64,000 nt of DNA from Heliocidaris tuberculata (lineage: Eukaryota > Echinodermata > Echinoidea > Camarodonta > Echinometridae), in the NCBI GenBank assembly GCA_025618425.1, contig CM046851.1, positions 2,182,385 to 2,246,384 on the forward strand. Reading direction: 5' to 3'. Shown piece by piece: positions 22,033-35,000 of the stretch. Position numbers and translations under genes: made by a program. The notes beneath the pieces are model-generated. The model had not been told where the DNA came from and searched no databases. It was given only the letters and a program-made list of their open reading frames with translations. Positions within the stretch are counted from its first letter, which is position 1. Each line of letters opens with the position of its first letter.

Positions 22033-22926
22033 TACTCTTTCTGAACTTTTGATTTCTTTTCCGATGATATTAAAATCCTATCAATCTACGTTCCTTGACA
22101 TTAAATGCATACAAAAACTTCACCACTTTTAGCCCTATCCAAATTACATCCACTAGAACAAATTTCATTGCTTTTATACAGCATGTAACTCATGGTTATA
22201 ACATTTGCACAGAAAGCATCAGGAAAAAGACCTCCATCTAATACATTTGCACATCACTTCATTTATGACAAATCTTTGGCTTCTCCTGCTCAATAATCAA
22301 TCTACAAATTAAAAACATTAAACGTGGTGATAACAAAACGCAGGAATGATTGGGATCAAACTCGGGGAATAATCTGGTTTCAAACCGGAACTACTCAGGC
22401 TCTAATCAGCTTCAAACTTGGGAATGAACAGGTTCAAACCCACAAATCCCTGAATCCATCTACGACAATCTGCCTTCTTTGATTAACAAAGAACACCTTC
22501 AGATACACTCACTGGATTTCCTTTGCGATGATCTGACATCTTCTCAGGAAAATTTCAACAAAGACACTGGTTTAGGGCCTGGGCTGCTATTGGGTTTTAT
22601 GTTGGGTTTAGGGTTAGGGCTAGTTATCGCATTGGGACTATTTTGCACTTAGGAATTTGGATTTGTAAGCTATTGGCCTTGAAGCAATTGCCGCAGGAGC
22701 ATCTGTTGTAATATCCTTTGTATACCATACTTTGACATTAGGGTCAGGTAGTGATGGGTCCATGGTTGTACTTCAGATCTGCCGTGTGTTAGCTATACAT
22801 GGTGGAGCCAAGTGTCTAAAAATCACTCTTTGTTTACCATATGGACAATCCTATCCCTGATACACATGCAAACTCTTGGCTATAGATGAGTGCACCCTCT
22901 CTAGTCTGGTTACGGAGTGACTGGAT

Positions 22927-23044
22927 TCAAGCTTCTATTGCACCGCTCTTGACAAGTTTGTCTTTTAATTGGTTGTAGATGTAGAGTTGGTGTTCAGGGG
23001 ACAGGTGTAGTATCTGCTGTGTAAGCTTTGAGGGGTTGGCAGTT
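22927..23044 (-). CDS. CDP-DAG synthase exon 13 (last): C-terminal tail
   Basis: Acceptor TGCCTTTCAG. Encodes [15 protein letters not shown] and a helical cytosolic tail, ending AIEA then TGA (22929-22927). Confidence 0.94.
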
Positions 23045-26000
23045 CTGAAAGGCAAAAACATGGAGGGAGAGATGAGAGGATTACAAAAAAGGGTGTGCAG
23101 AAATACAGAGAGAAGAGAGATTTGAATGGAGTAGACGTTGACATTAGTTTTCGAATAAAAAAAGGATAGGAGTTTAGAAGAAATGGATAAAATAATGATA
23201 CACATGGAAAGAGAGAAATAATAGGGTTGTGTCAATCATAATTTGATAATAAAATAAAGCACTTACAATTTATAGAAAAGCATAAAAACACATCAACTTC
23301 CAATTCTTTATACCCTCGTTAAAAGTAGTTATAACTTCTGGCAATGACAAAAAACAGTTCTTAAAGAATCAAACACCAGCTGAATGTTGAGGACTACAAA
23401 TAAATGATTTCTGCCAAACAAGCAACTAATAATTTCTCTCTTAATTCACACAACAAGAAATTACAAATGAAGAAGAATGACATTTGTTGCCCGTTTGGCA
23501 GGTACAGAAGTTACTTACTTGAGGAAAGTTTGGATATACACATAGAGGAATGAAGCCATTAAGAACTGGCAGTCAAACCGATCCATGATGCCACCATGGC
23601 CAGGGAAAACATCGCCAAAATCCTGCAAAGATATGAAAAATACAAGTTCAGATCATTTGAAGCATCAGTCACTTGAAAAATGTTTGTCAAAATTTAATGG
23701 AATCTAATATACCTCATCTAGGGGCATAAGCATAATTTTGAAAATCCAACCCTTGTTCTGCTTGAATCACTCTACCACAGTCCATAAATACTGGTGTGAT
23801 ATAAGGGGGTAGGGGCAGGGCAAATGTTGTTAATTTTGATACTGTTGTTGTTTTGAAATGTGAGGCAGGTTACATACATAGTGCAGATCTTCACTTTTCT
23901 GTTCACAAAACGATCGCAAAGACTTACAAAAAAATTAACCCACAGGGAACATGACAATGACTTATTACATAATCCGAACATGATTTCTACAGGCAATACA
24001 ATACGGTATTACAGTTGATTTTGAGTTGATTTCTAGAGAATCTTTGTGACATGAATAAAATTCAGGGAATCTTAGTGTTTGTGATCATGTAGAGATTGTA
24101 CATGTATGTAGAGGTGTTCAGGGCCCTGTTTCATAAAACTTGTCATCAGTGACAAGTTGCAATAACTGTTATAAGCTACTGAAATCCTTGCATCTGATTG
24201 GCTGAGAGCAAATTTGTCAGTAAAAATCACCCGACAAGACACCTAATGAAACGCCCCCCTGATCTTGTGATTAAGTCAACGGACTGCAGATCACACAGTA
24301 CAGGGTTTGTACCACTGCTGCAGCACAACATCCTTTGGCAAGACATTAATCTACATTAACCATACTCCTTCCAGGTGAGATAAAATTGGTACATATACCT
24401 AGAAAGATTTTTCCTTGCACTTTGCACTGATAACAGTTGCTGGAGTGAAAGCCGGAGTAATAATTTCCAAAGCTTTTTAGAAGCAAATAGGGACGTTAAG
24501 TGATATGCGCTATACAAGAACTGATAGTTATGGTTCTCAACCTCACCTTAATTTTGAAAGCTCTCTTGAACCCACTGGCAAAGAATCCCCCAAAGGGACT
24601 GACCAGAGAGGCGAAGAGAGCGATGACAAGAGCATGAAGCTGAGCTGGCATCAGATTCACTGTCTCCCAATGAATACCAATCTACAGATGGAACAATGAG
24701 ATCAGAAGCTTAGGGTTAATCATTAGGCAAAACTCTGCATTTCTGACATTTGCATACAAACAAAAGATGCTAGAGGGTTAGAACCTTGGTATATGCATAG
24801 TAATTAAGATGCATTTTGCAAGACAATGTGGCAGTTTACTCAGTACTGCCTTTCCTCTTACAGTATTTGTGAAGATATATCTAAATGATAGTGTTTAAAT
24901 AGAGGTTTTTCAGAACAGTCCTTGAAATATCAAACTACAATAATAATGATAATATTGGATACCTGAGTTTGGCCAATACAAGAGATATGACAAGCTACAT
25001 GCAAACAATTTAGGACTTGCTTCCAACTTTTTCAATATTTGGCATACCTCATCAAATATTTCCTTGAATGGTGGAACCAAGGAAATTACCATGTTTTATC
25101 GCAACACTCTTAATCAAGCTGAAAAAAATACACACAAAAGATTGGGATACCAACATTAACTTGTTCTAACAAGGGTTATTTGTAAGTGTTCTTTATAACA
25201 AGATTGCATCGTATTAACTTCAAGGCCATCCAATCATATAGAGAAAGTTTGTTGACTTACGTATCCTAGGATGGTCTGCATGAAGCCAGGCAGGATGTAC
25301 TCTCTGACATGATATGTCGAGCTCGGCTCACACTCCATTTTAAACACCATGCTCTCTTCATCATACTAGAAAAAAAAAATGTTATGGACAGGTTGAATAA
25401 AGATACACAGTAACTTAGTCACAACAATATTGTGTATGGTTGTTTTGCATTTGTAAATGCCTTGCTTCAGGTAAATTCATCTGTACAAGGGCAACGACAA
25501 AGTAAGCAGTCATTTTACATCCCATACAATACCCAGTAGAATAGAATAGAAATTAGAACATAATGAATATTGGAAGCATTACATTCCTCCATATTTTGTC
25601 TGATCCTAGCTACAGTAATGCTATCAACCTAATACATTCATCTTTGATATACTGTATAAGCTAATGTTTTCACGTACAGATATTTTGCGAAGGAGAGACT
25701 CCAAGACATACATGTATTCGCGCGTCGTTGCTTTCACAAATGGCCAACCTAGGACCATGCCTGCGATCTGTCTATCTAGCGATAAACAATACACACCGGC
25801 ACCACTCTAGTCAGTCACACAGCGCTGCATGCGAACTGTACTTCACACTGCTACTATACCAGTAAATCATGCACACCTATGTTGATGTGGCATTATATTC
25901 GCGTGGTGTTAAATTCGCGATCGGCAGGTTACTCACGAAATTCGTGAAAATAAAACCCTCGCGAAAATTTCATCTTATACAGGAATTGATAACCCATGGA

Positions 26001-29000
26001 ACAAAATATCTGCGACGTGCCTACGTATTGGTAAAGATAAGGTTTCAATCGTGGCTTACATATAGGTATACATGTAAGTGGGTGACCACTTATCCACTTT
26101 TCATAAAATAAACTCTGCTCACATAGACGGTCTGCACGCACAGATGATCTTACAACCTATGTCATTTTGTGTGGCTATCATCATTTTTCATACCAGAAAT
26201 TTGAGGTGAAGATATGGGAATGAGTTGGAGTTAAAGGGAAGCTTGAGTTCTGGGAAAGGTAAAAAATAATTTGTGAGCTTTCTCATTCTTTTTAGGTTAG
26301 TTTGCAAGATTATCATAGTAGATATGTCCCCTGAAAAGGATTGCTCTTCATATGCTCTCATATTCAAAATATGACAAGAAACAGCTGAAATGTTCGCGCC
26401 GAATATTTGTGTGTAGTCTCATATGCACATTTTTGTGTGCAGTGCATGTAGCTCTTAGCAGGATCGAGTCAATTTCTTATCATTTTGGTGATTCTAATAC
26501 TTTACAGCATACACCAATTCTTATGTGCTACATAATCAACCTTCCCCAATTGCTTTGAGACAGTTTCTTTCACAATTCAATCTTATGACCAGAACTAAAC
26601 TTTATCTTTAAATACCCCCCCCCCTCCCCTTCCACTAATGCACAAAAAAATATCTTAAGCTTACCTCCGCTGGACAGGTGAAGAACTGGAACTGGGCTAG
26701 AAGTCTTGCCAACTATACGCAAGGATTTCGAGAAAAGGGGAGAAAGGGAAAATTTTGAAGAGAAGAAATCTTTTCAGTTTATAGGATCTACATAAAAAGT
26801 ACCTGTGTAAGAATAGAATATCAAAGGTGACCATTTGATAAATTAAACATTGCTTAATCCTTGAATTTGAACAGAATGAAAGTAGAGGTACTTTGATTAT
26901 GATTTATCAACTCATCAATTTTAATCAATTTACTACCACACATCATCTTGAAAGCTAGAAGGACGTTAATCTTGTAAGAAATGATATGTGATAATGCCCT
27001 TTTGCCTCTGAGCAAACGATACGATACAACGATGTACTCACAAAGAAGCTGTAGATGACAGTAGAGAAGAGAGCACCGATAAAACCTTCCCATGTCTTCT
27101 TGGGTGATAGCTTGATTAGTGACGTCCTCCCAAAAAAGAACCCTGTATGACCAACAAGAGATAAAAAAAAATAAATAAATAGCAAGAGAGATACAGAGGG
27201 CTCAGCAACTGTAAAACAAGAAGCATTTGTGACTTTTTGTGCGAGGTCCAGATGTGTGTGGGTTTATTAATCTACACACAAATCAGTTTTAGCTTCATTT
27301 AGTGTGCTATTTTTGGATTTAAACTCTAAACATCTCACTAATGATAATAAAGAAATAGTATAGTTTTACTTACACAGGAAAGCCTCATCAGTATTAATAC
27401 TGCTCTTCCTGAGACCCCTGCAATCATTATTACCCCAGCACTGTCAGCTACCAAGTCAAGAGGGAAAAATGTGGGTAAGACACCTTGTCTCAAGGATGTA
27501 AGCACAGTGCAAGAATCCATTCCAGGAAATCTGATTTGGGAGTCTACAGCCTTCACCAATAGACAACAGAGCTTCCACAACAACTTTTAAGAGGGCTGAT
27601 GTTTACATACAATACTATTATAGAACCCCAACATACAGAGCATAATGATTGGTTCCCTGAAGCTATACATAAAAGTATGATTTGACAACGAATCCACAGG
27701 ACTTACCAAACATGTAGGCCATGATATCATTGCAGATGACACATGTTGTTGAGAGAAGGAACCAGATCATACCATCAAAGAGAGTCTGCACAATGAGGTT
27801 GGACTGAGTGACCACGATCAGCAGAGCTATGTGGGTCCAGCCAAACTATACATGGTTCAAAAGAAGAATAGTCAGTGGCAGTTTAAGAAACATGTGATAT
27901 TTCATATAGCTCTAGATGTATGTAAAACTGAATTCAAATAACAGATGGCAACTGACAGCTCAAAACCATAAATACACGTATTAAAGTCATAAACCAAACA
28001 ATGTAGCAGAGGGGGAATGGGGGGGGGGGGCAAATTATTTGAAAAGCACTTTCACAGCCATATGGCTGAATTATTGCAGAATTCAGAATGTAAAATACAG
28101 GATACAATCATATTCATAGCAAACAACCACAGATACTAATAACTAATAAAAATGCATTAAAGCACGGAGGGCAGGATGATGAAATGGAAAAGTGACTAGA
28201 CAATTGACCACATTTTGGGGTTTGGTTTTGATTCAGAGCCCTGAAAAATATACCAGATAAATGAGCAGAAAGAGCAAAAATTTCTGCAAACATTATGTCC
28301 ACTTTTGTTGCCTGACCATATTGCATTTGATCCCAGGAATTTTAAAAAAGAAAATAAGTTTTAAAATCCTTAAATTGGCAACACATTGAGAGGTTCAAAA
28401 TTGGCAACTTTTTCATCGAAATTGGCAACTTTTTCAATTTTTAGACAATTCTTTTAACCCTTTCAGGACAGGAATTATTTAAGGGCTAAATTGATCACAT
28501 TTTTTCCTTCAAATTGGCAACAATAATATTTTTCTGTTAGTGCTTCATGGTTCTAATAAAATATGATGTCTTTGAAAACATTATACATGGTTAGAAACTC
28601 TGTCGAAAAGTTGGAAAAATGGCCAATTTCGATAAAAAACAATGATTTTGAATCTCTCAATATGTTGCCAATTTAAGAATTTTAAAGCTTAATCTCCTTT
28701 TTTAAATTCCTGGCATCGAACACAATATGGTCATGTAACAAAAATGGACACAGTGAGTGCAGAAATTTTTGCTCTTTCTACTCATGCATCTGGTATAATT
28801 TTTAGAGCTCTTTATCAAAAGTTATTAAGCCAAACCACAAAATGTGGTCAGTTGTCTTGAAAGGGTTAACCATGTATATTGTTTTCAAAGACATTACCCT
28901 TTATAGAATCTTGTAGCACTATAAGAAAAATATTATTGTTGCCAATTTGAAGAACAAAGTGTGATCAATTTGGCCCATAAATAATTCCTGTCCTGAAAGG

Positions 29001-32000
29001 GTTAAAGAGGATACATGAATACCGGTCTATACAAAAAAAAACAGGAGAGGTGAACAAAATATGTATATAGAACTAGGAAAGCATCTATAACAGTAATCAA
29101 TATAATCACAAATATTGATACTCATGTCAGACCACAATTACAGTTTTCTATCGGATCCTTGTCTGTATGGTAAAGGTATCAAGTAAAGTTTACATGTACA
29201 TATAGGTATAGATATTCCCATTAAATTTTTTATCTACAACTGGAATAAAGCCAATTAATTCCATAGATTTCTTACAGACCAAGATGAAAATGTGATAATG
29301 ACAAACAGAGAGACAATACAATGTGGGCGTGAAACGAGAAATTGGAAACTATTAGACAGGATAATGACAAACATAGAGATGATATAATCTTCTGTTGAGA
29401 GCCAGAAGGGCATTAATTGTATACATGTACAATGATGCCAGTTAACGCCCTTCTTGCTCTCAGCCGACCTGTAATGAAGGTGTGATACCAAAGATTTGCA
29501 GAGCTTCAAGACAGCATGTACAGATAGTCTTCAAAGAGATGAATTGATACTAAGGAATGGAAGAACAGCACTGAAAAGAGACAATATACTAAAAGCTTTT
29601 CACACGCTTTGTTCGTTTAGTATCCATTTACAATGTCTAGTTTCGACTTTCTGTTCATTCTTGCCGTTTACTCTGATGAGTGCAAGATGAAAAGCTTCAG
29701 TATGTCTCTTTTCAAAGCTACAAGTATTCTCAAATAGTCTTTGATAGAAATGTTCAAAGAAATACAGAGTTCCTCGAAATGAAATGAATATCAGTTTTAG
29801 AACTACATGAAGTACTAAGTACATGTACTAACTGTCTGGTTTTGTTTATTTGGAGATTATCAGAACTTACCAGAGTAAATTGCACTAGGTATTGCTTCTT
29901 CTGTAGTGACAAGACAAACATCATGAAGCCTAGATAAAAAATAAGTATAAAAAAAAAAAAAAAAAATCACATGTATGTCATCAATTTCATCCCTCCTTTA
30001 GACACATTAAGATCAGAATAATGAAGCTAACGACTACAGATTATAAACAGAAAAGAAGAGTACATAACTTTCACAGCTTGTAGGGTTTCCTTTCCACTTT
30101 TCATCTCATATGTCAATATACTACCCCCTCATTCACTCCCCACAGTATCGATTTATTGCAGGCAATGCTATGGGGACTTCATTCCCCCTCAATAGACATA
30201 ACACGCAAGTGTGTGCATACACACTCAATGAGAGGGGACTTATTCCACGATTAGGCCCTGTATTGTAATTTTCTTTGTTTCTTTCATTCCAGTCAATTAT
30301 CAAATCCAAACTTCTCTCCAGCATAGCCTAGCTTCCATGCACAATCCTAAATTCCACCTTTCAAAGAAAATGAGATGAAGTGAGCCTAACAGACTATCCC
30401 TTTCAACCATACCTTATGGTCACCGCACACCTTACGATCGGTCTGCGATCCGATTTCAGAAGAAAATGCAATATCATTTGACAAATCAATTAAAAACGAA
30501 AAATATTTTGGATTAAGGGTCTGAATAGTCATACCGATAGTAAAATCGATAATACGACCTATGCCGAGTTTTCTAGTCGGTGGAATGGCCAAATCGGCTC
30601 CGAGTCGTGGTGACGTCACAAAATCGTACGACTGCCTACGATTTGAAACTAATTTTGCCCTTATTCCCTGTAGAAAGCTGACAGCTCACCAAAACCCTAT
30701 GTTTAGTATTCATATTACTTTTCAGAACCTGAGTAGGATAGATTTCATTTGTTAAAATGCCAATATTTAATGCCATAGCGATTTATTTCAAAAATCGGAT
30801 CGCAGACCGATCGTAAGGTGTGCGGTGGCCGTTACTCATCCAGCAGTGAACAGTCGGGTGGTAAGGGGGGATAGTCTGAATATGCCAGACTCTATTCAAC
30901 TTATTCTAAATGAGAAGAGCAAAGCTAAAAATTCATTCAGCCTGGAAGCCAGAACAAACCTTCTAACAAAATGTGTAACTCACCAATGACATATAGCCAG
31001 AAGGAGATAAATCTGTAATAGTCAATAAACGGCTGCAAGACATTCTGCAAAATGTTAAAAAATAAAATATTAAGACTGCTATATAATGAATGGGTAATTC
31101 TGTTAGAGAGCAAAACATAATTTGATAATACATGTACAGTAGGTACCGGTCTAGTAATCATAAAAATGATAATGGAAGCAGAGTATTTTATTATTCAATA
31201 GTCATCATTTGAGGTGAAATAGACAGAAACTAGGACCATACTGTAGATGATAATGACAGTGTTGTCCAGGTTACACCACATCCTGCATGGGGATCCACAA
31301 AGGGGAAAAATTGATCGAAATATGCATTTATATATTTCTAATAATATTTCCTGATGAAAGGTTTCTCATTGTGCACCCCTTGGTGTATCAAATGTTAAAG
31401 AGGAGGTTGAATTCTCGGGGAGGTGAAAAACAATTTGTGAGCTTTCACATTCCTTCTACATGTACAATGTATGTCAGTTGGAATGAACATCATAGTAGAA
31501 ATGTCCCCTAAAAAGGACTGCTCTTCAAATGCCTTCATATTCAAAATATGACAAGAAATAGCTGAAATGTTCGGGCCGAACAGTCATGCCAGATGTGTGT
31601 ACAGTCCCACCCATTTCTGTGTGCAGTGCATGTGCTTTTCAGCGAGATTGGGTCAATTTCTTATCATTTTGATGATTACAAAACATCACCGTATACACCA
31701 ATTCTTAAGTAGACATGATCAACCTTTCCCAATTGCTTTGAGACAGTTTCTTTCACAATGTAATTGCATGACCAGAACTCAACTTTATCTTTAACTCCAT
31801 ACACTTAATGGATAATATAAAAGAGCTACATGTACATGTATTACCCATGCAATACCATTTGCCCAGTACTTATGACATACACATGTAGCAGTCAATAGCC
31901 AAATTTATGCTCTTCATTTTAACAAATAAGAAGCATGGAATCTCAATATGCCATACATAATAATCAATAGTAAATTAGATTAATTTATCATACCGGGGTG

Positions 32001-35000
32001 AAAAAAAATCAGGCCTTTGTCATACAGCTATTTCTGGGTGCTGTAGACATAAGACTCCTTTCAATTTATTTCATCCAAAAATAATTTTAAAATTTACTTG
32101 TAAAATTTAACTGATGATTCTTTCAGATGTATCCAACAAAAAAAAAATTATGAAGTATCTGTCTGGACAATAGGCCCAAAATTGTTGTCCTAAAGTCCAT
32201 TTTCCCAATAAAGAATTGCCCAGAAGGAAATATATTTCAAAAAAGTAGATGAATCCTGAGAATTAAAAAAATGTGTAATGTTTTGCAATCTAACTACACG
32301 TAGGAGGTATAAAGTGATTACTCTTTGAATACCATATAGCTGATAGCCGTTGCCAATAGGAATTCAGAATTGAAATCAGTGAAAAGATAGCACTATACAA
32401 TTATATTCATAAATGTACATTTAAATAATACATAATATTGGGAAGTACATTGAAGTATTCACATAATGCACTATACAGTGCATCCCCCAAAAAAGTTAAC
32501 AGTCAGAAAAAGTCTCCCCAAATAAATATTTCAAAATATTTGAAGCAAAATTTCATACCTGTGGATAGCTTAGGATCTCTTCTATCAAATGACACCAAAA
32601 TATGTGGCAATATTTTACGCTCGAGTGAGCAAAGACCACTTTTGTGAAAAGGTGCAAAATCCAGACTTGACAAGAATTATTTTGTATTTCTTCTGGCTAG
32701 TATCAGCAATGTTGAGTGTCATGAAAAGGCTTATAAATATTCATATTTGATCAACAATAGACAATTTATCAAAGAAGAGGTTCTGTTCTCTGTATGTCCT
32801 CATGTATCTCATCAATATTTTCATGTTTCAGTGAACAATTAACTGCTTTACTGAGTGTTTTGAAATATTAGTTTTGGCAAGGTTATAATTCACGCTGGTT
32901 TTTTCAGTCAACCATAAAGTTTTGATGGGATATGTCGAAACATACAGAAATCAAAGCCTATTCTTTCATAAATTGCTTGTTAATGATCAGAATATGAAGT
33001 TTCTAAGCCTTTTCTAAACTCTAAACTTTGCTGATACCAGACAGAACCAATAAAAAGTTTTGTCAACCACAGATTTTGCACCATTTCACAATAATGGCTT
33101 ATGCTCACTCAAGCGTGACATATCGTTAGATGTTTTGGTATCATTTGATAGGAGAGACCCTAAGCTATCCATAGGTATGAAAATTTCATGAACATATTTT
33201 GAAATCTTCATTTGGGGAGACTTTTTCCAAATGTCAACTTTTTACGGTTCTCAAATTTGTTAACACTAGTCAGCACAAAATACCAATTCTTGTCAAGTCT
33301 GGATTTTGCACCCTTTCACAAAAGTCCCTTTTGCTCACTCAAGCTCAAAATATTGCCACATATTTTGGTGTCAATTAAGAGACCCTAATCTATCCACGGG
33401 TATGAAAAATTCCTACAAATATTTTGAAATATTTATTTTGGGAGACTTTTTCCAATTTGTTAACTTTTTGGGGGGATGCACTGTATAAATGGATCATATT
33501 ATTATCATTATTATTAAATGTATTATCATTTAGTTTTCATCCCATCCAAAAGTTGCTGGTACTTCTTCATGGGGCAATAACACAAAAAACATCTAATTAT
33601 AAGCCCGTATGATAAAACCCAATTGATAATAATCATAAGTCCCATTGTAATCAATCATCAATTCATAAAAATATATGGTATGGTTGCAGTAACTGGTTCA
33701 TGCTAAAGCCTATGTAAAGTTTGAGTAAACCCAAATTTGTAATGAGCATTTCTTTGGTTTTAGTTGATAAATAGCACGATACAAGTTTCAGTTGACTGCA
33801 AATTGGTGTTGCTTTTATTTTTCTTCTAAAATGTACCAATTTTAGCAAACAAAATTAACAATATGTCCTTGGTTGTTAACTATTAACTTTTAATTTCGTT
33901 TGATTTTTTCATAATCCTTATTAATATTTTACCCACTAAATTTCATGGAAAGAGCTTTTTACAATTGTATCTATCAATAGAAAAAAACTTCAGCGCTATT
34001 TCCTCATCACGGTGATGAGGAAATACTACATGTATGCATGACCTTTAAATTACTCACTTACCTACTTTACAAACAGCCCTGGAAAATAAATATTAGACCA
34101 AGCTCTTGTTTATTTGCATAGATTATTAACAAACAGTCATCTGTGTTTGCACCTCCATGAGTGAATAACATATAACAGCAATTGCACCATGTTTTTTTTC
34201 CTTCTTTCCACAGAAATACCACATGATCTCAATCTGGTAATTTTTTCCATTGCTGTACGCGTACATATTCCTCATTACTAAATTTCTATTACATCACTTC
34301 TGACTTCACTAAAGAAGCAGAACACTTTATTTCGCCTTACTTTTACGCAGGGTTGGCATATTTCCCGCTTCGGAGGCTTATTTCCCGGACGCCGGGAAAT
34401 AAGCGGTATTTACCGGTATTTACCGCTTTTTACTGGTATTTACCGCTTTTTACCGGGAAATACCGGGAAATATATTTTTCCACTCACTTGTTCATAGGGA
34501 TTGTCCAATTTTGAACATAATAACAATGGTGGTGAGTATGGTTGCTCTGGTGTGTACTATTTGTGTGTGTGTGTGTGTGTGTTTGTTCATGTGTTTGTCT
34601 ATGTCTGTTATTTTGGCTACAAATTTTTTTTTTTTTTTTCTGTAAACATTTTATCAAAAGTTCAAAACCAGCAATCACTAGTACACATGTATACAAAATC
34701 ATTGATACACTATTGTTACAAAAACCAATTACATACAGTAGAATATAAGATGGGTTGTATGAAACAAGGTTTCTGATTGGTAAGATGTGGGTCTTGCCAG
34801 TGCGTAATTCGTTATATGTCACGACCGTGCAATATAACGTGTTATATTTCCCGCTCTGCATGGTGTGTTCTATTTGTGTGTGTGTGTGTTTATGTGTGTG
34901 TATATTTTGTGTACAAACTCCCATAGACAGAGATCAATAACGATACAAATCAATCGATAATGTTGCAATGTAGAGTTTCGTGAGTTCCGATCCCACAACC

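Larger units (their letters stand above)
19506..22926. other. Intergenic stretch and putative 3' UTR of the CDP-DAG synthase gene
   Basis: No coding exon was recognised. It contains two MITEs (19687-19968 and 21386-22032, the latter with a nested insertion). A (G)GGTTTAGGGTTAGGGC telomere-like string lies near 22600-22618. A canonical minus-strand poly(A) signal close to the stop codon was not found, so the 3' UTR end is unknown. Confidence 0.55.

Noticed and set aside
34484..34940. Frames rich in His/Thr or Cys/Val, one of 146 codons.
   Set aside because: Translations of TG repeats and poly-T inside the hAT-like element.
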